Below the pieces are notes generated by a model. It was not told where the DNA came from, did not search any database, and saw only the letters and a program-made list of their open reading frames with translations. The translations under genes were made by a program, and so were the position numbers. From Agarophyton chilense (Eukaryota; Rhodophyta; Florideophyceae; Gracilariales; Gracilariaceae), in the NCBI GenBank assembly GCA_030374765.1, contig JARGXX010000111.1, forward strand, positions 992,001 to 1,056,000: DNA of 64,000 nucleotides, in the 5' to 3' direction. Every line of letters starts with the position of its first letter. Position 1 is the stretch's first letter. Below, one piece after another: positions 43,238 to 53,802 of this stretch.

Positions 43238-43944
43238 GAACGTGCCAAAACATAACTGGCATTATCAGGCACTGTAGCCAATCAGACTTGAGCGTTATAT
43301 CTCAGGCTTTTTGTGGAGATGGTAAGTCTGGTCGGGGTATGTGCTCTACGCCGTCTGATTGGGGACCCTAAAGTTTGACAGTACGTATGAAGAAGGGGGA
43401 TTTGATAATTAGCACTCGACTGATATTATTGCAAGACAAATATTCCAACAACGGTGTCTCTATTTCTTTAATTCAGCGCTAAGTTTTGCCACACTCGTAG
43501 ACTTGCTCTTAGGTTGCGATCTAGTAATCCGGCTATTATGTGGAAAAAAGAGTGGATTTTAGGTCGCATCTTAAAACTTTTAGGTTTCGGAAACTTGATT
43601 GAGATGCGTTTCGCAGTTGGAACTCAAGTATATACATATTTAGGATTTTGATAGAGATGCTCTTGTAAGAGGGATTGTCTATGCCGTGAGAAGCCGTTAA
43701 ATATAAATGTATTCGTTTCACTTTTTCCGTTTTTTCCTGTGTGTGCTTTATGTATGAATTATATCGAAAACCGAGACAAGATGATGGAGCACGGGACAGC
43801 ACCAAATGTGTCCCGAGCCGTAGGCGAGAGGGTCGATTCTGCTGTCGAGTGACCCGTGATCACATGTGGGTTTCAATTTAACTTGGATATCGCAGTGTTG
43901 TGTGTATAGCTTATTTGTACTTTACCATGTAAATAAAAGCCCGA

Positions 43945-43999
43945 TTTGATATCACAATCGTCTTGATTTCAAATCACTCTTAAAGAGTGTGATATCAAA
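43945..43999. repeat. 12-bp inverted repeat with inner stem
   Basis: TTTGATATCACA (43945-43956) and its reverse complement (43988-43999) enclose a smaller stem, ATCACTCT / AGAGTG.GAT. The nested structure could be a transcript 3' end or a small transposon remnant; there is nothing else to decide. Confidence 0.7.
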
Positions 44000-45129
44000 G
44001 GACTGATCAGATATGCAAAAGAATGAAAAGTTGAAAAATGTTGAGCAAATTTGACCAATATTTGAATGGGTTACATGGCCCCAGTCAATCTTTTTCGAAC
44101 GCAGATTCTGTGGCGTACACGTGCTCGTATCGTGACACTTGTTTTGTAAGCTGCTGTGCCATTCAAGCTGTCCAAAAGTACGATTCTTCTTTGCAAGGAA
44201 TCTTCCTTTAAAATAGGTGCAGTTTTTTAAATTTCGGAAAGCTCCGGTGTTTGTTGTACTAGGGTTCCTTCAACTCTGAAGTGTGTCCCGGCTCCTGAAA
44301 GAGTTAACGGGACCCGGGCTCCCTGAGAGGGTAAAAGAAGCCCGGGCTATTGTAATCGTACCCGACAGGTGCAGTGCCGTATGCCTTTTTGGCGTCGTGC
44401 AGTGTCTCTCTTCCTCATTGAAAAGCATTTTCGAGGAAAGGGTATCCATTGTGTGTGAAAAATTAGATCGCAAATGCATACTTTTAGTCGCTGAGATGCT
44501 TTTGCTGTTTTTCGGAGCGTCGGTGAAGGTGGTGAGTTGTGGGAGAAAAATACGAGGTTTGTCGACAATATTCTTGAGAGAGCGTACTTGAGATGGAACG
44601 GGTTTGTAGCCGGTTTTGTGTCTACGATCATTTGGATTTACAAGCCGAAACACTAATTTCGCAGCAAAATATTCTTTATGGACATTATAAGGCCCCTTAG
44701 AATGAGTACCGAACGTATATCACTTCATAGCTATTGTACACGACAATACTTTTCAAACCCTGAAGTCCTCTGGGACATTTCGAAAGGTGTAGCCCACTTC
44801 ATATTTCATCTGCCTGCATATTGCCGTTACATTTTCTTTATTCTTGCTACTGACGAGACAATCGCCGTTTTTCGCTCTTGTTAAAACTTCGTAGAGCAAT
44901 CGTTGGTGACACACCAACGGAAACAATTTCTTTTTAAAACTTCTTTGCTCAACAGACTGAAACAGTGATCAAAGACTGGAAACGATGATCGCACTGGACA
45001 TTACTGTCAGCGATGCCAAGGTTCAGGGGTTGTCTTAAATACGTCACTGACGAGAGTAAAGAAATAAAAAACCTTAAAGCCCAGAGCTAAGAACTTGTTC
45101 TGAATAGTATAAATATAAATATTCACATC

Positions 45130-46539
45130 ATGGCAACAAGCATTCGTAACAAACGTTATTCTATTCGGGTGTTTTTTGGGCTTCTTTTGCTGCAACTCTG
45201 TGTCTTTATGGACATATCATCAATTTATCACACCAAGCACAAACCAATGATCTATTGGAGTCTGAAACGATCTCAAGGTTTTCAAAACCACATTCTTCCC
45301 TTCGAATCCGTCACCCTCAGCGACATTGCCCTTCGTTTTCCTGGCCGTCCTGCCTTTGTTCGAGATTTGAAGAGGTTTTTGGGGATTGTGGTCGAAGAGT
45401 ATGGAGAGTGGCACAGAGAACAGCGGTTTCTGAGTGAGACAAACGCGTCTCATGTGCAGACACTACCATTGCTGATCTTCCGCGGGGACTCAAATCGTGG
45501 CCTTGGTGATCGCTTCCGTGGTCTGCTTCGCGCCTATCTTCTGGCAGTTGTAACAGAGCGCTTCTTTTTAATCGACCTGCCGGAAATGGGTTCAATGTCG
45601 AAAATGTTAGGGAATCCTTTAAAGAACAATTTCATTTATGATCCCGCGGTCTTCTCAAATGAAAAAAGTGAAGAAACTATTCGTGGTGGTAAGGAATTAC
45701 ACTGCAACCTTCGCAAGTACCTGAACTCTTCTCGCGTCATCATTGCGACAGGCCAACGAGGTCCGCAATTGAGATGCTTTCTTTCCATCACAACCCGATA
45801 TCCACAACTGCCTTTCGCACTGAAAATAAAGAAGGCGGACCTGGAATCATTCGAAGTTGGGGAAAGCGTAGTGGCTCCTTTCTTACTGCAGTTGCTTTTC
45901 GAGACCGCTCCATCATTGCGAAGAAGCCTAAAAGAAAAAGATCCTTTCCGAGGCGAGGCATACCTAGCCTCGCACGCCAGGTTTGGACACGGTGTCAGCG
46001 AAGGGGAACATAAACGCTTTAATGTGGAGAAGGAGGGATTAGATTTGCGCAGTTTGTCGATTTGTTTTGGTCGTGTTGTGGGCATGGCCGCTAAGCATTC
46101 CGCGATGAATAGAATTTTTCTTGCAACAGATACGGCAAACGCCACAAAGTGGATCAAAGAGGGAGTGCGTGTAGAACTGCCAAATGCAATCGTGGGAACC
46201 CTTAAAGGTCAAGTAGCTCATGTGAACAGTCTGCGAACCGAGGGCGGAGAAGACAGGATGTATGAAGTGTTTGAAAGAGCTTTTGTGGATCTGGGGCTCA
46301 TGGCAAGAGGAAAAGGGTTGGTTGCCCTGAACTCAGGGTTTTCTCGGCTGGCAGCGTGGATGGGTGCACATGATGATCGAAACACAATCATGTTTGACAC
46401 CAAGTTTTGCGGAGTGCTCCGGTATGGTGCAGGGATGGGTGGCGAAAACGGCGAATGCTGTAAAACAGTGCGCATGCGAACCCTCGTCGAAAAAAAAACC
46501 ATAGGTCGATGGAAATATGCGTGCAACTTGACCAAATGA
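45130..46539 (+). CDS. Fucosyltransferase-like type II membrane glycosyltransferase
   Basis: A single 469-residue frame starts with ATG at 45130. Residues 13-27 form a hydrophobic anchor after a basic start. The catalytic pattern is that of the GT-B fucosyltransferase superfamily (GT23/GT37/GT65-type): FRGDSNRGLGDRFRGLLRAY at 117-136 corresponds to the GLGNR phosphate-binding loop, with Asp for the usual Asn. It is followed by the strand FFLIDLP, then SHARFGHG (281-288), IFLATDT (329-335) and NSGFSRLAAWMG (401-412), the last matching the S-x-FS-x-xA motif. It would transfer fucose or a related deoxysugar from GDP-sugar in the Golgi; the acceptor is unknown. No frameshift or stop is seen. Together with the two other glycosyltransferases it points to wall or matrix polysaccharide synthesis. 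Confidence 0.78.
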   Translation: MATSIRNKRYSIRVFFGLLLLQLCVFMDISSIYHTKHKPMIYWSLKRSQGFQNHILPFESVTLSDIALRFPGRPAFVRDLKRFLGIVVEEYGEWHREQRFLSETNASHVQTLPLLIFRGDSNRGLGDRFRGLLRAYLLAVVTERFFLIDLPEMGSMSKMLGNPLKNNFIYDPAVFSNEKSEETIRGGKELHCNLRKYLNSSRVIIATGQRGPQLRCFLSITTRYPQLPFALKIKKADLESFEVGESVVAPFLLQLLFETAPSLRRSLKEKDPFRGEAYLASHARFGHGVSEGEHKRFNVEKEGLDLRSLSICFGRVVGMAAKHSAMNRIFLATDTANATKWIKEGVRVELPNAIVGTLKGQVAHVNSLRTEGGEDRMYEVFERAFVDLGLMARGKGLVALNSGFSRLAAWMGAHDDRNTIMFDTKFCGVLRYGAGMGGENGECCKTVRMRTLVEKKTIGRWKYACNLTK

Positions 46540-46929
46540 GCGCTTGCTCTAGCTGTCATGGGAAACTTGGAGCACAAACGTTTCGCACGTGGCTCGTAGA
46601 TAAGCAGATCTGGGGACATGGACGCGGTTTAATGCTTCGTATTGAGCCTCAGGTTGAGGCAATACCTTCATTTCAGCATGGGCCAGAGTTCGTGTGCTTG
46701 ATTGCGATGCAGGCTCTCCTAGACTTGTGGGCTTGAATTCCAATGCAGCGTAGCAACTGTCACTTACAGAGCAGGCGGTCTACGCTGAACCTTCACAGCG
46801 AACACTTATCAAAGAAAAAAAAGATGGCGCTACAGAGAGTTGAATCGAACTTGAACGGAATGGTACGAAAGTTGAGTGGTGAAGAGACGAAATATTTGAT
46901 GAGAACTGAACTGCTTTGAACCATTCACT

Positions 46930-47650
46930 GGTTGCGGCGACTGGGATTGCGGGACGAAAAAATATCGCGAGTTTATCGATCACCACTTGGTGTATTCACA
47001 GGACAACGTCCGACAAGACCTTTAATGACAGCCTTGTCAATGGAGAAAGACCGTAAGGCTACTTCGGTAGACATCGTAGAGATGAAAGACATTATGAATA
47101 TCAATAGTACACAGAAGGCGCTTTCTGAAATGCACCGAGATGTTGCATGCAGAACTGCTGCTACAAGCGGTAGCCCTACATAATGCCCGCACTAATGTGC
47201 AGGCTACAAATTCCAGAGTAGGAGACTTCGTTCTGGTGAGCACGCGGTAAGCAGAGCCACAAGCTTGCATCTATCTAGAAAGGTCCAAGAAGTGTCAAAG
47301 TAGTAAGGTCATCGCCCATTTTTCAGGTACAGAACATTGTCGAAAGGTCATTAGAAGTGGCTCTTGCACGTCGGATGATGGTTTTTCAGGTTTCGATGGA
47401 AGAGAAACCAGTTGAAGAGGCATTGCTTTTCGGCGGCTAAAAACTCCGAGACACAGTACCAGACCGTAGTAGCACTGAGAACAATTCGAGAAGAGGACGT
47501 TGAAATCAAGGTTGAATTCCTGTGCAATGGATTGTCGGAATAGATCGACCAAACTGGGGAGCCGTTACAGACGCTGCATGGAAACGTCCCGGGTATCTGC
47601 ATGACTACTTGATGACTGCAGATGGCCGCAATCTCAAGCGCAAAATCCAA
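46930..47650 (+). pseudogene. Gyp-7: 3' end of a Ty3/gypsy pol (integrase tail and chromodomain)
   Basis: On the plus strand the frame near 46960 reads VYRSPLGVFTGQRPTRPL, the usual end of an integrase core. It continues through ALSEMHRDVACRTA, and after a frame change ARTNVQATNSRVGDFVLVSTR at about 47180-47248. Near 47455-47590 a frame reads VVALRTIREEDVEIKVEFL, NGLSE and EPLQTLHGNVPG, a chromodomain-like end with the same layout as Gyp-6. Everything is broken by stops. It belongs to the Gyp-6 lineage and shows no antisense gene. Confidence 0.65.
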
Positions 47651-47659
47651 CGTTTGTGC

Positions 47660-48895
47660 GGATTGCAATAAACATTTGTTACACAAACTTCTGGGGCATT
47701 GTTGTGCCTAGACCTTTGCTTAATCGGTTTAGAGGAACGATCGCCCGAAGTCAGCTGTCGATAAAAACTAGAATGTCGGCGGTTGACGGTGGAAATAGTT
47801 AAATGCCCCTTTAGAGAAACTGAGCAAAGCGACCAGAACAGTTGCGACTAAGCTGCATAAGAAGCCGACATCCGCTTCGCCGCATCAGAAAGTAAAGGCA
47901 TCGGACATCGCAGAAAAAGGGACTATGCGATATTGCCCTGTTCTTTGCCCCGACTGCTCAGGGGCAATCAGCCAAGTACTGCACAACAGCCAGCAGAGAA
48001 AATACAGATCGTCAGCAGCGAAGTGACAGGTGTTTTCGTCTCCGTCCACGTGCAATGAAGGTGCATCGTTTCGCAAATGATGCGCGTCATGCGTTAGAGT
48101 GTTTGATTCAGGAGAAAGAAATGGGCGGAGGGTTGTCCTCGCAGATGCGTCATGAGATAATACTGTCGCCCCAGATGATTGGTGCAACGGATTAGTTTAA
48201 CTACAAGCTTCTGTCTCCTCTTGGTTACCTCTATAGTTTCTCCATGGACTTCAAGCTAGTCTACTGTCACCCAAAGAGTGACCACTACATCTAGAACTGC
48301 ACCACGAGAGCTATATAAATAAAGATGTAGGTAGGCCGCTGCAGCTATCTCTTCTCAATGAGGACAGACGCCAGAGCGACCACACCACACCTGCCTTTCA
48401 ATCATTCCAGTATACACATCTATTCTGTATTACAATTAATTTTGGACTTTTTACGTAGAACGCGGGAACCTCGCCGCAATGAAGAAAATGCTATGAAACT
48501 GAGTTCTGTTTGAGCCTCAAAACTTTTGAACATGTTGGGGCGGAACGAAGAAGCAAAATTTGGTTTTATGAGGCATTGTGAAAACTATGCGAAACTGTTG
48601 GGGATGATGTTCTCGAAACATTTAAAGATTGAGGTAACAGTCATTCAAATTTATTTTCAATTCGCATACGGCTTTCTGCAAACGAAGATTTCTTTCCACG
48701 ATGAAAAGCATACCCATCGGCAGCAGACTCTTTTGCATTCCGAAAGAATTTGGGAAAACGTAGGAACGTGTGTGCTTTTTGCTGGGCAAGGATTGAGTAG
48801 ACCTTCTCTGTTTTCAGATTCCCGAATTCATGGGTTCCGAATTCATGGAATGGCCGTGAAACTGAAATGAAGTATGGATATTTTTTTATTGTACT
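47660..48895. other. Region after Gyp-7, possible LTR
   Basis: No supported gene. A clear TATA-like element (TATATAAATAAAG, 48312-48324) followed by a C/T-rich stretch resembles an LTR promoter, and the position downstream of Gyp-7 would suit its 3' LTR, but there is no second copy in the window. A 113-codon reading at 48532-48870 has no recognisable features. A short direct repeat, CCGAATTCATGG twice, lies near 48823-48850. Confidence 0.35.
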
Positions 48896-49570
48896 CTACC
48901 TCTCTGTTCCAAAGAAAAAGCAGAAAAGGAATTGTTTTGACATCAATTGAGCTCGTTCAGTGGACCCCATCGCGCTGTGTTCTGAGCGGAACATTCTTTG
49001 GGAGAGTGAACGTTGTATTGCTCTCCATGCGCGCTTTATCAATTCTCTAAACTTCCTTGCCAATGCTTTTCCTCTGTTCCAGAGAGTGCAGAGAAAGCTC
49101 TCTGTACTTGCAACCACCTCAGGCCGCAGCGTTTTGCAAAGCGCCGACTGAATTTTTGGCCCAGAGCCATATTTGAGCTTCGATGGGCATGATGCAACAT
49201 TGCCGCGTGGCATATCGTACCCACTGTACGCCAAGTGGGCCTGTCCACCACACGACAAATAATGCCGAAGCTCCCATTCAAAGCTCCTGCTCTCTTTCAT
49301 CTCCACAGCGTACCGATCGGATCCAATAGGCACACCCGCATCTTTGGCAGCTTTGGCTTCATCAAAGACGCGCAGGCTTTCCGAGCTCGGTTGGAATTCG
49401 TACCGTACCCGCTTTCCACGCATTAGAAACTGAGGCGTATCGTGTGAGCAGAACCCAAAATGATCGGTATTGAGTCCTCTATGATTTGCAGAGTATAAGG
49501 CAACCGGTACTTCTCCGGTACCCGTTTCCTCTCGCTCCAATTCGCTAAAAATGTTTGCAAACCGGCTCAT
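48896..49570 (-). CDS. Hypothetical protein, 224 aa
   Basis: I start at the ATG at 49570 (MSRFANIFSELE); the frame is open further upstream but without an ATG. The first 130 residues look like a real soluble protein with balanced composition, including the TDHFGFCSHDTPQFL and SCGGQAHLAYSGYDMPRGN segments. The rest is basic (KALARKFRELIKRAWRAIQRSL) and could form an amphipathic helix. I recognise no family. There is no signal peptide or membrane helix. GC content is higher than in the flanks. It could also be the remnant of a longer gene whose frame changes after about residue 130. Confidence 0.45.
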   Translation of the reverse strand: MSRFANIFSELEREETGTGEVPVALYSANHRGLNTDHFGFCSHDTPQFLMRGKRVRYEFQPSSESLRVFDEAKAAKDAGVPIGSDRYAVEMKESRSFEWELRHYLSCGGQAHLAYSGYDMPRGNVASCPSKLKYGSGPKIQSALCKTLRPEVVASTESFLCTLWNRGKALARKFRELIKRAWRAIQRSLSQRMFRSEHSAMGSTERAQLMSKQFLFCFFFGTER

Positions 49571-49659
49571 ATTTGTGAAATGTGTGGATATGATTGTGGT
49601 GAGACTTGAGCAAGGTGAGATGAGGAGAATTGGCTGCGAGATGAAGGCCAAAGAACATG

Positions 49660-50714
49660 ATTGAAAAAGTCTGATCTGGTCGGCTTAAGTACCCCACGAA
49701 TGTTGGTCCCGCAAGAACAACAGAGGGTGTGGGGAGAGGTAAGGAATCTGAACATGGGATTCTTACGTGACTGCAGCTGCGTGGGGGAAACAGGCCTGTA
49801 TTGAAGAAAAGCGTGACACTGCTCTAGGCATAGCATTGTGGTCTAAATGCGGCATGTGCCGATTAATACACAAATATAAACCAAATTAAGGTGTGAACGC
49901 TTCTAATGAAATCGCGCACGAAAATGCAACATCTGCCACGAAATGAGAATTGAAACGAATATAGAAGAAGCAGCTAAGTTCGTTTTCTCTCCTCACTCTC
50001 CGCAATTCGGGTTTCTTTGTCAGTTGCTGGGCTCTGCAAGGGAAGTAATGCAGAGATTCAAAAAGACTGCTGGTTCTGTCAAGAGCCGGTGCCGTGTCGT
50101 CAGATTTCCACCAGCACCATGCGACGTGCCTTGTTCAGTGTAATGTCTGGGAATGTGAACTTTTTCTTAATTTGTTGGATTTATTGTTGGATTAACTGAC
50201 AAATTTCGCCCAAAATGCACAGGTGGGAACGGGTCCTCAAGAGCTTGCTATGAGTGAATCTTCTTGGACATGTACCCCTCTAATTGCACACTCTACTACA
50301 GATACAGGCGCTCCTGGGGGAGAAAGAGCGCAGGAGAGGGATGGTGTCGGCAGCGGCTGGGGCGGAGTACGTTGCGGCACAGTTGTGTATTGCTTTGGAG
50401 CAGGTGAGGGGAGGCGACTGATGGCATATCATAGTGCCCCAAGAAATGGGTCGTTTTTCTATGATGAAAGCTTTTAAGGATAAAAACTTTTAAAGCTAAA
50501 GAACGCTGCTTGACAAGCCTTTTTTCTGAAAGGCCGTCGTAACCCGAAAACACCGCAAATATTCAAATTAGAGATTTGAACAGCAGACACCCTCACTATT
50601 GGCCCCTATAGAAAGGCGACCTGGCATCCCAGACAGCTCAACAATGCATAAAACGTTGGTCACAAGCGCCGTGTCAACCCTTCAAAACTATTTTAAAGTT
50701 AAAGGGAACCTTGA
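49660..50714. other. Spacer without a supported gene
   Basis: This holds the upstream region of the minus-strand hypothetical gene and short readings only (49943-50143, 50223-50477) that lack protein-like features. Nothing else is seen. Confidence 0.4.
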
Positions 50715-52632
50715 TTATCCGTTGCTCGTTATCTGCGTCTTTACACTAGGAGCATCACGACAGTTTTTCCTCCGTCTGATAAGGTACCCAGTGACTCCGA
50801 AAGTGCCCAGCTCATTGAAACCCACAATTTGAATCAGTTTTTGTTTTCCTTTGAGAGGGAAGAAGAAGATGCACCTTTCTGTATTACTGAACAGGAAAGT
50901 AGTAATCTTAACAGCGAAATTTCGTTGACTGCATCTTTTAATGAAGTTTTAGAGGTTTCTTTGTCGGATGAGAATATACATCAACTTCATTTCAAAAACG
51001 CTTTGATTTCCACCCAGAATGGTACCATTTGCGGCTCTTCGAACGCTTTAGATGTCCGACAAATTGCTGTACAAGATATGTGTTTGTCACCGTTCTCCGA
51101 AAATGATGTCATTTTAATGGAAGATAGTGTTGATTCCGCCTTTGGTGGGGTTGATACCCCCAACGGCTCTCAAAATCAGCAAAGCAAATCTCGACTTGGA
51201 ATGGAGGGCGTTCCTGTATGGAAATATGCCTCACCATTCAGGGAAGTTACGATCGATATAGACAGAATCAATGAGTTTCTTGGGAAGCGGTATTTGTCGG
51301 AAACCAATTCCATTCTAAGTTCAGTGGCGAATGAAATTCCAGGGAAAGCTGTAGTGAGGGGCACTACAACGGAATCAAATCTGAGCAGGTTGAACGTTCT
51401 AGATATTTTCTTCCCCAAACATGTTCTGCTTAAAAATGTTTCTAACACCAACCGTGTGCTGAAACTGAAAATGGTAATGCAGACCACGCCTTTCGAAATC
51501 AAGGTTTTTATTGTATTGCATGTCCTGGCAGTCTATTATTTCTCAAGAGTTTCAACAATTACGGAAAAGCGTAATAGAGGTTTCTTTTTACAGATGGAGA
51601 TATCTAGTGAGGGCTAATGCGATGAATACTGAATTTAAAGATGAGGTGGCTTCTGTAAATTGGCTCTATCTATACGTTTCCGGTGTAACTATATTAAGCT
51701 TCGATGATGACCGCCAACGATTGCGGTCCCGAGCAGTTTCTTAGCTAACTACAACGTCGCACGGTAACATCTTCCAAAAATCCCTTGGACCTGTGAATAA
51801 TGCTTCGCGCTGAACCCCATTTTCTTTACAATCCATTACTTAAGACCGAAAAAAAGGTCATTGGCGTGTGGGAGCGTTTGGTAAGACTGATTTATGGCGT
51901 TTCAACTGCAGGTCTTGTCAGAACAATGACTGACGCAATGTTCACTTCAGACCGAGGCTATAATTTTAAAGGGAGCATTGATTACCTAACTGATCGAGTA
52001 AGGGCAACCGAAATTGGGACTCACAAGAGAAGTTTATATTATCCTTTCGTCTTTGGTGATTGAGCAATTCGAAAGAAACGTAAGGGCCCCGTGGTAAGAA
52101 AAATCAGTGCAGGGCAGTGTTAAAGTGCTTGAAGGAAGTCTAGTACAACATCGAGAAGGTTTGTTGAAGCTGTAGTGTACCGGGAGGGCGTTCGTGGTCG
52201 AATTGCTGCGATGTATCACAATAACAATCGTGTATTTTCTGCCACACAGTTCACGCTAATCGCAAAAGCAGGGCACAAGCACGGAACTACTGAAGAGAAG
52301 AAAAACTGTTTCACCTAGTTGAAGATAGTGAAGCAGCCCAGAGAAGCGCAGAAAGCGAGACAGTTGAAGACTATATATTCATTGGCAGAATTAAAGTCCA
52401 AAAGGCTCTACCAAAGGTTGATAGAAGCACTTTTTTGCATTCCGAAGATCCGGGTTCGTTTTTCAGGCGAGCTTTTGAGTTCACATCGCGTACGCACACT
52501 TTTTTGCGTGCTATTGCAAAAGATTACGGGGACAGTCTAAAATCTTTTGCATGTCTTATCAGCGGCGAAAAAATTGACCAATGCAGCCAGTTACATTACG
52601 CCGCGGAGAACCCAAGACGAAGCAAAGTCTAG
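50715..52632 (+). pseudogene. piggyBac-like DDE transposase relic
   Basis: Pieces in three frames follow the order of a large DDE transposase. An acidic N-terminus is at 50750-51190. Then comes LDIFFPKHVLLKNVSNTNRV and FEIKVFIVLHVLAVYYF (about 51395-51540), the usual entry to the piggyBac core (FF..L..iV..TN and Ei..Fi..). YRWRYLVRANAMN follows in the next frame. At 51885-52063 RLIYGVSTAGLVRTMTDAMF and SDRGYNFKGSIDYL plus IGTHKRS match the late catalytic region. VYREGVRGRIAAMYHNNNRV is near 52170 and FRRAFEFTSRTHTFLRAI near 52460. Frameshifts and stops are frequent, so it is inactive. Terminal repeats were not found. The family call is by motif memory and should be checked. Confidence 0.5.
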
Positions 52633-53031
52633 TGGCGAGGATCATCAAACTGAGCCATTTTTTTGAGTATGACTTTAAGCTGCAGTCCTAGCACCGATTT
52701 AAACGAACTCTCCATTTCATTTCTGATGTCACCAACCCCAAAAACTCTACAGCAAAAGACAAGGCGTGGTATTCTATAGATATTAAAAGCTGTCGGCCAC
52801 CGGCAGCCACAATATCTTCTCAAAAGCCAATTGATCTTCAAGGTAACGAAGGTTTGGCAGGTGTGGAAAGCGACATAGTGCAATCATCAATTGCTATTTT
52901 TCAAAAACTGGCACCAGCCGACAACCAAGAAAGAAAGAACAAAAAACTCCTACAACGTCCCTATAAAGCGTCGCTGACCTCTAGGGTACTGAACCCCTTG
53001 AGAGTACAGCGGGTATAAAAGAAAGAAGCAT

Positions 53032-53355
53032 GAACGAGTCACAGAGTTTGAAATCCTTGCCAGCTGTGATGAGAACACGCTCACACCAGCCTTCTTCGAG
53101 AAATATTCTGTTGCCAGAGGTTCAGATATTGTATCTCAACACAAAGTTGAGTATATTGGCGATAACCAGAATTCTAACAAGCAGTTTGACGATGTGGTTC
53201 TATCGACAGAGTATAGAACCCAGTGTTTACATCATGCAGCTTGTCTGGACCTTGATTATGTCCAGTTTGTGCAGGAAAAAGGATCTAAATGCGGTATAGG
53301 AGATATTCTTTACGTCATCACTGTGCACTTCCATCCAAACATGAAGAAGGTGTAG
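53032..53355 (+). pseudogene. 108-codon fragment, possible second transposon protein (exonuclease-like)
   Basis: This frame, without an ATG of its own, reads smoothly for 107 residues to TAG. It includes SCDENTLTPAFFEKYSVARG, VSQHKVEYIG, LSTEYRTQCLHHAACLDLDY and ILYVITVHFHP. The STEYRTQCLHHAA pattern loosely resembles the Y..Q..H helix of YqaJ-type exonucleases that some eukaryotic transposons carry as a second gene, and it lies just downstream of the transposase relic. The link is weak. An old host-gene exon is the alternative. Confidence 0.3.
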
Positions 53356-53359
53356 AGTT

Positions 53360-53800
53360 GCTTCCTTGTCACAGTTCGAGTGAAAACCTTTGAATGGATT
53401 GATAAGGACTCTTCTAACATATCCAAAGAGTATGATAGTTTATTACAAACGTCACATGCGCCTGAACGACATTCGTGCGCCAAGTGTGGAAATCGACGTC
53501 CGATAATTAAAGGCACCGCATAAAAGGCTCTATTGTAATTCCTTCCCTATTCTAACAAAAATTAAAATAATTACTAAAGCTGATCCAGCTTTTCATCGAT
53601 GTGTACAATACTTTGGAACTCTTGTACGTGTTTCGCACCTCCGCTTGGTGCTCCTACCACGCCACGGCGGTCTTGTCCACCAACGTGTTTCGATCTGTTC
53701 CACCAACTTCAGAGTCACCCAGTCTTTACCATGCTACACATCTCCTTACTCAAAGTGCTCTTTGGCCTCAAACTGCGAGTTTGTTCATCGTGAACTAAAA
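53360..53800. other. Spacer
   Basis: Short Ser/Cys/Phe-rich readings in three overlapping frames only; no gene, repeat or transposon end recognised. Confidence 0.35.
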
Positions 53801-53802
53801 GG

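Larger units (their letters stand above)
41451..45129. other. AT-rich spacer with hairpins and a weak transposase-like trace
   Basis: No complete gene is seen. At about 41865-41970 a plus-strand frame reads ARIVIFNEQSATYAAIGR, similar in pattern to the helix-turn-helix start of Tc1-type transposases, without any further transposase sequence. A TATA-like GTATAAAAG is at 43035-43043, and two inverted repeats (listed separately) follow. Competing readings on both strands at 44270-44653 are not protein-like. A TATAAATATAAAT block at 45108-45120 lies too close to the next ATG to be its normal TATA box. Confidence 0.4.

Noticed and set aside
44270-44653. Opposing ORFs of 127 and 102 codons
   Set aside because: They overlap on opposite strands, have no recognisable features, and neither has support from neighbours.
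45108-45120. TATAAATATAAAT as TATA box of the fucosyltransferase-like gene
   Set aside because: It is only 10-22 bases from the ATG; transcription would start after the start codon that supplies the membrane anchor.
48532-48870. 113-codon ORF with ATG
   Set aside because: Composition is not convincing and there is no motif; it may be part of an LTR or spacer.
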